Below are positions 6,932-8,102 of a stretch of 8,102 bases of DNA, piece after piece. The first letter of the stretch is position 1, and every line of letters begins with the position of its first letter. This DNA is from Lachnospiraceae bacterium UBA7027 (lineage in GTDB: Bacteria; Bacillota; Clostridia; Lachnospirales; Lachnospiraceae). The DNA lies in contig DLBG01000039.1 in the NCBI GenBank assembly GCA_002494135.1, forward strand, positions 1 through 8,102, written 5' to 3'. Position numbers and translations under genes: made by a program. The notes beneath the pieces were generated by a model. It worked only from the letters and a program-made list of their open reading frames with translations, searched no databases and was not told the DNA's origin.

Positions 6932-7924
6932 TTATTCTTCCTCCTTGTAACTAAGGGTTGTATCGTCATACTGCGTCTGTGCATCGTCGTACTGCGTCTG
7001 CGTACCGTAGGAACCGATGTTTCTTTCCGCTTCTATTGTATCCCAGGATTCGATGTCATCCTCCGGATGGTTCGGATGATATTCGATTACCTCATCATCC
7101 GCCGGTGTCTGTGTCGCAAAGTTTTGCGGTGCAACCGTCGGCCGGATTTCGTCAGGTGTCTGATGAACTCCTTTTACCTTGGTCGTGACATTCTCCTGTG
7201 CCTTGGCAAGTTCCGCGCGGATTGCGTTTTCATCTTCTCCGTTATTGATTTCGTCCTTGTAGATTTTACCATCCATGATATGAACGATTCGCGTTGCCTT
7301 GGAAGCAATGCCCGGGTCGTGGGTAATAACAATGACCGTTCTTCCTTCGCGGTTGAGCTGCTTTAAGATCTCCATAATTTCCACGCTCGAGTGCGAATCC
7401 AGGTTACCGGTCGGTTCATCCGCAAGGATAATGGGCGGCGCCTGTGCGATGGCCCGCGCGATGGCAACTCTCTGCTGCTGACCGCCGGACATCTCGGAGG
7501 GCTTATGCGTCATACGCAGTTCCAGACCGACCTTGCTTAATGCTTCCTTCGCCAGTTCCGTTCTTTCTTTCTTCGAAACGCCTCTGTAAATCAGCGGAAG
7601 TTCTACATTCTCAAGAGCGGTCAGGGAAGGAATCAGGTTGAATCCCTGGAAAATAAATCCGATTTCCTTATTTCGAATATCCGAAAGTTCATCATCGATC
7701 ATCTCTCCGACGTCCTGTCCGTGTAAGAAATAATCTCCCGAGGAAGGAACATCCAGACATCCGAGCATGTTCATCAGTGTGGATTTACCGCTACCGGACT
7801 GTCCGATGATTGCAACGAACTCGCCTTCGCCGATGGATAATGAGATATGATCCAGTGCACGTACCTCGTTCTCCCCGGGGTTGTAGACTTTACACATATC
7901 TACAATTTTGATTAACTCTGCCAT
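6932..7924 (-). CDS. MacB/LolD-type ABC transporter ATPase with acidic C-terminal extension
   Basis: 330 residues. The nucleotide-binding domain (1-225) has every key motif: Walker A GQSGSGKST (41-49), Q-loop FQGFN (Gln93), signature SGGQQ (146-150), Walker B IILADE (165-170, catalytic Glu170), D-loop region GNLDSHSS (173-180) and switch His202. It closely resembles the LolD/MacB/YknY group, which powers mechanotransmission exporters. Members of this group normally end near residue 225-235. Here about 100 further residues follow: hydrophilic, rich in Asp, Glu, Gln and Thr, with no recognisable domain and a seven-residue tandem repeat (QTQYDD twice) near the end. It is the first gene of the operon; AGGA lies 8 nt before the ATG and the stop is one base from the adaptor start. 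Energises the two downstream permeases, presumably as a homodimer at the cytoplasmic face. Confidence 0.95.
   Translation of the reverse strand: MAELIKIVDMCKVYNPGENEVRALDHISLSIGEGEFVAIIGQSGSGKSTLMNMLGCLDVPSSGDYFLHGQDVGEMIDDELSDIRNKEIGFIFQGFNLIPSLTALENVELPLIYRGVSKKERTELAKEALSKVGLELRMTHKPSEMSGGQQQRVAIARAIAQAPPIILADEPTGNLDSHSSVEIMEILKQLNREGRTVIVITHDPGIASKATRIVHIMDGKIYKDEINNGEDENAIRAELAKAQENVTTKVKGVHQTPDEIRPTVAPQNFATQTPADDEVIEYHPNHPEDDIESWDTIEAERNIGSYGTQTQYDDAQTQYDDTTLSYKEEE
6940..6945 (-). promoter_or_regulatory. Strong ribosome binding site that decides the adaptor start
   Basis: AGGAGG on the minus strand, 9 nt before the ATG at 6930 and inside the last codons of the ATPase gene. No comparable site precedes the alternative upstream ATG at 6984. 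It supports the 544-residue form and translational coupling to the ATPase. Confidence 0.85.
6962..7000. repeat. 21-bp tandem repeat in the ATPase C-terminal tail
   Basis: An 18-bp sequence at 6962-6979 recurs at 6983-7000 with one mismatch, a period of 21 bp that equals seven codons. It encodes two copies of QTQYDD separated by a single residue. Being in frame, gain or loss of units would lengthen or shorten the tail without breaking the gene. Confidence 0.85.
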
Positions 7925-7974
7925 ACGATTTTTCCTTTTTTATATTGTTTTTTCCCCTTTGTGCCTGCAATGCT

Positions 7975-8003
7975 ACCATAACATACAATTGTTTCTTCGT
8001 TAA
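7975..8003 (-). promoter_or_regulatory. Candidate promoter of the ABC export operon
   Basis: On the minus strand, TTAACG (7998-8003) and TATGGT (7975-7980) are separated by 17 bp, each matching four of six consensus bases, and the -10 is preceded by TG at the extended -10 position. Transcription would start near 7968, giving a leader of about 44 nt. Both hexamers are weak, which fits a promoter that needs an activator. Confidence 0.5.
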
Positions 8004-8005
8004 AT

Positions 8006-8037
8006 ATTTGTCGCAAACGGAACATAATTTGTCGCAA
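8006..8037. promoter_or_regulatory. Paired 11-bp direct repeats upstream of the operon promoter
   Basis: ATTTGTCGCAA occurs exactly at 8006-8016 and 8027-8037, 21 bp apart start to start, i.e. two helical turns on the same DNA face. On the minus strand each reads TTGCGACAAAT. A related GTTGCAA follows at 8038-8044. The nearer copy ends two bases upstream of the proposed -35, the usual position for an activating response regulator. The core TTGTCGCAA also has TTG-nnn-CAA symmetry. The regulator is not identified. Confidence 0.5.
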
Positions 8038-8054
8038 GTTGCAAAATCTATTTT

Positions 8055-8072
8055 AAAAACCGGTCTTCCGGC
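8055..8072 (-). terminator. Possible weak second terminator hairpin
   Basis: On the minus strand, GCCGG-AAGA-CCGGT followed by TTTTT makes a short stem of four G-C pairs plus one G-U pair. It lies just downstream of the stronger terminator at 8075-8098 and could act as a backup. The stem is short, so this is tentative. Confidence 0.3.
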
Positions 8073-8074
8073 AC

Positions 8075-8098
8075 AAAAAAAGCGCGGATTTCCGCGCT
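8075..8098 (-). terminator. Intrinsic terminator of an off-window minus-strand gene
   Basis: On the minus strand AGCGCGG-AAAT-CCGCGCT is followed by six more Ts, a textbook G-C-rich hairpin with U-tract. It should end transcription from a gene to the right of the window, isolating the ABC operon promoter. The plus-strand side ends in CTTT at the window edge, so it may also work in that direction. Confidence 0.85.
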
Positions 8099-8102
8099 CT
8101 TT

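Noticed and set aside
6931..6984. N-terminal extension of the adaptor protein starting at the ATG at 6984
   Set aside because: It would overlap the end of the ATPase gene, has no good ribosome site, and the extra 18 residues look unlike an adaptor N-terminus. The ATG at 6930 has AGGAGG at ideal spacing.
6728..7366. Long plus-strand open frame of 212 codons
   Set aside because: It is the complement of the adaptor start and ATPase tail, both strongly supported. Its Phe-rich run is only the complement of the polylysine tract, and it has no recognisable domain.
8006..8037. A LytTR- or BceR-type operator assignment for the direct repeats
   Set aside because: The 21-bp period resembles LytTR pairs, but the repeat lacks the GTT-centred consensus, and it is not the inverted TTGTCAAC-type site of bacitracin regulators. 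No specific regulator family is claimed.

Overview
The window suggests a low-to-moderate GC Firmicute, most likely a clostridial or Lachnospiraceae-type gut or rumen bacterium. This rests on the style of the hybrid histidine kinase, the GvGVMNIMLVSVTERT-type ABC permeases with a TM-anchored (not lipoprotein) adaptor, strong AGGAGG-type ribosome sites and U-rich hairpin terminators. The taxonomic call is an inference; there is no rRNA or other marker here.

Layout, left to right. Positions 1-1593 (minus strand) carry the first 531 codons of a membrane-bound hybrid sensor histidine kinase; its receiver domain runs off the left edge. A 102-bp divergent intergenic region (1594-1695) holds candidate promoters for both directions. 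Positions 1696-2655 (plus strand) encode a diacylglycerol/lipid kinase-fold protein whose nucleotide-binding signature is altered (GGSGT instead of GGDGT) and whose start codon falls where transcription should begin, so its mRNA may be leaderless. A bidirectional hairpin terminator (about 2681-2712) separates it from the convergent operon on the right.

Positions 2755-7924 (minus strand, transcribed right to left) form one tightly packed four-gene ABC export operon: a MacB/LolD-type ATPase with an unusual acidic, repeat-containing C-terminal tail, a TM-anchored membrane-fusion/adaptor protein with a very long coiled coil, and two non-identical MacB-type permeases. Gene gaps are 1, 21 and 3 nt. 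The two permeases probably form a heterodimer driven by a dimer of the ATPase, with the adaptor on the outer face. The substrate cannot be read from the sequence; antimicrobial peptide, macrolide-like compound, lipid or peptide export are all possible. The operon has a candidate extended -10 promoter at 7975-8003, and two exact 11-bp direct repeats 21 bp apart lie just upstream of its -35, looking like an activator site. A terminator for an off-window minus-strand gene lies at the right edge (8075-8098).

There is no stretch over 300 bases without a gene. I saw no tRNA, rRNA, CRISPR array, transposase, attachment site or riboswitch. The most interesting points are the lipid kinase with a non-canonical signature and apparent leaderless start, the ATPase tail, the oversized coiled-coil adaptor, and the promoter-proximal direct repeats. 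None amounts to proof of a new system.
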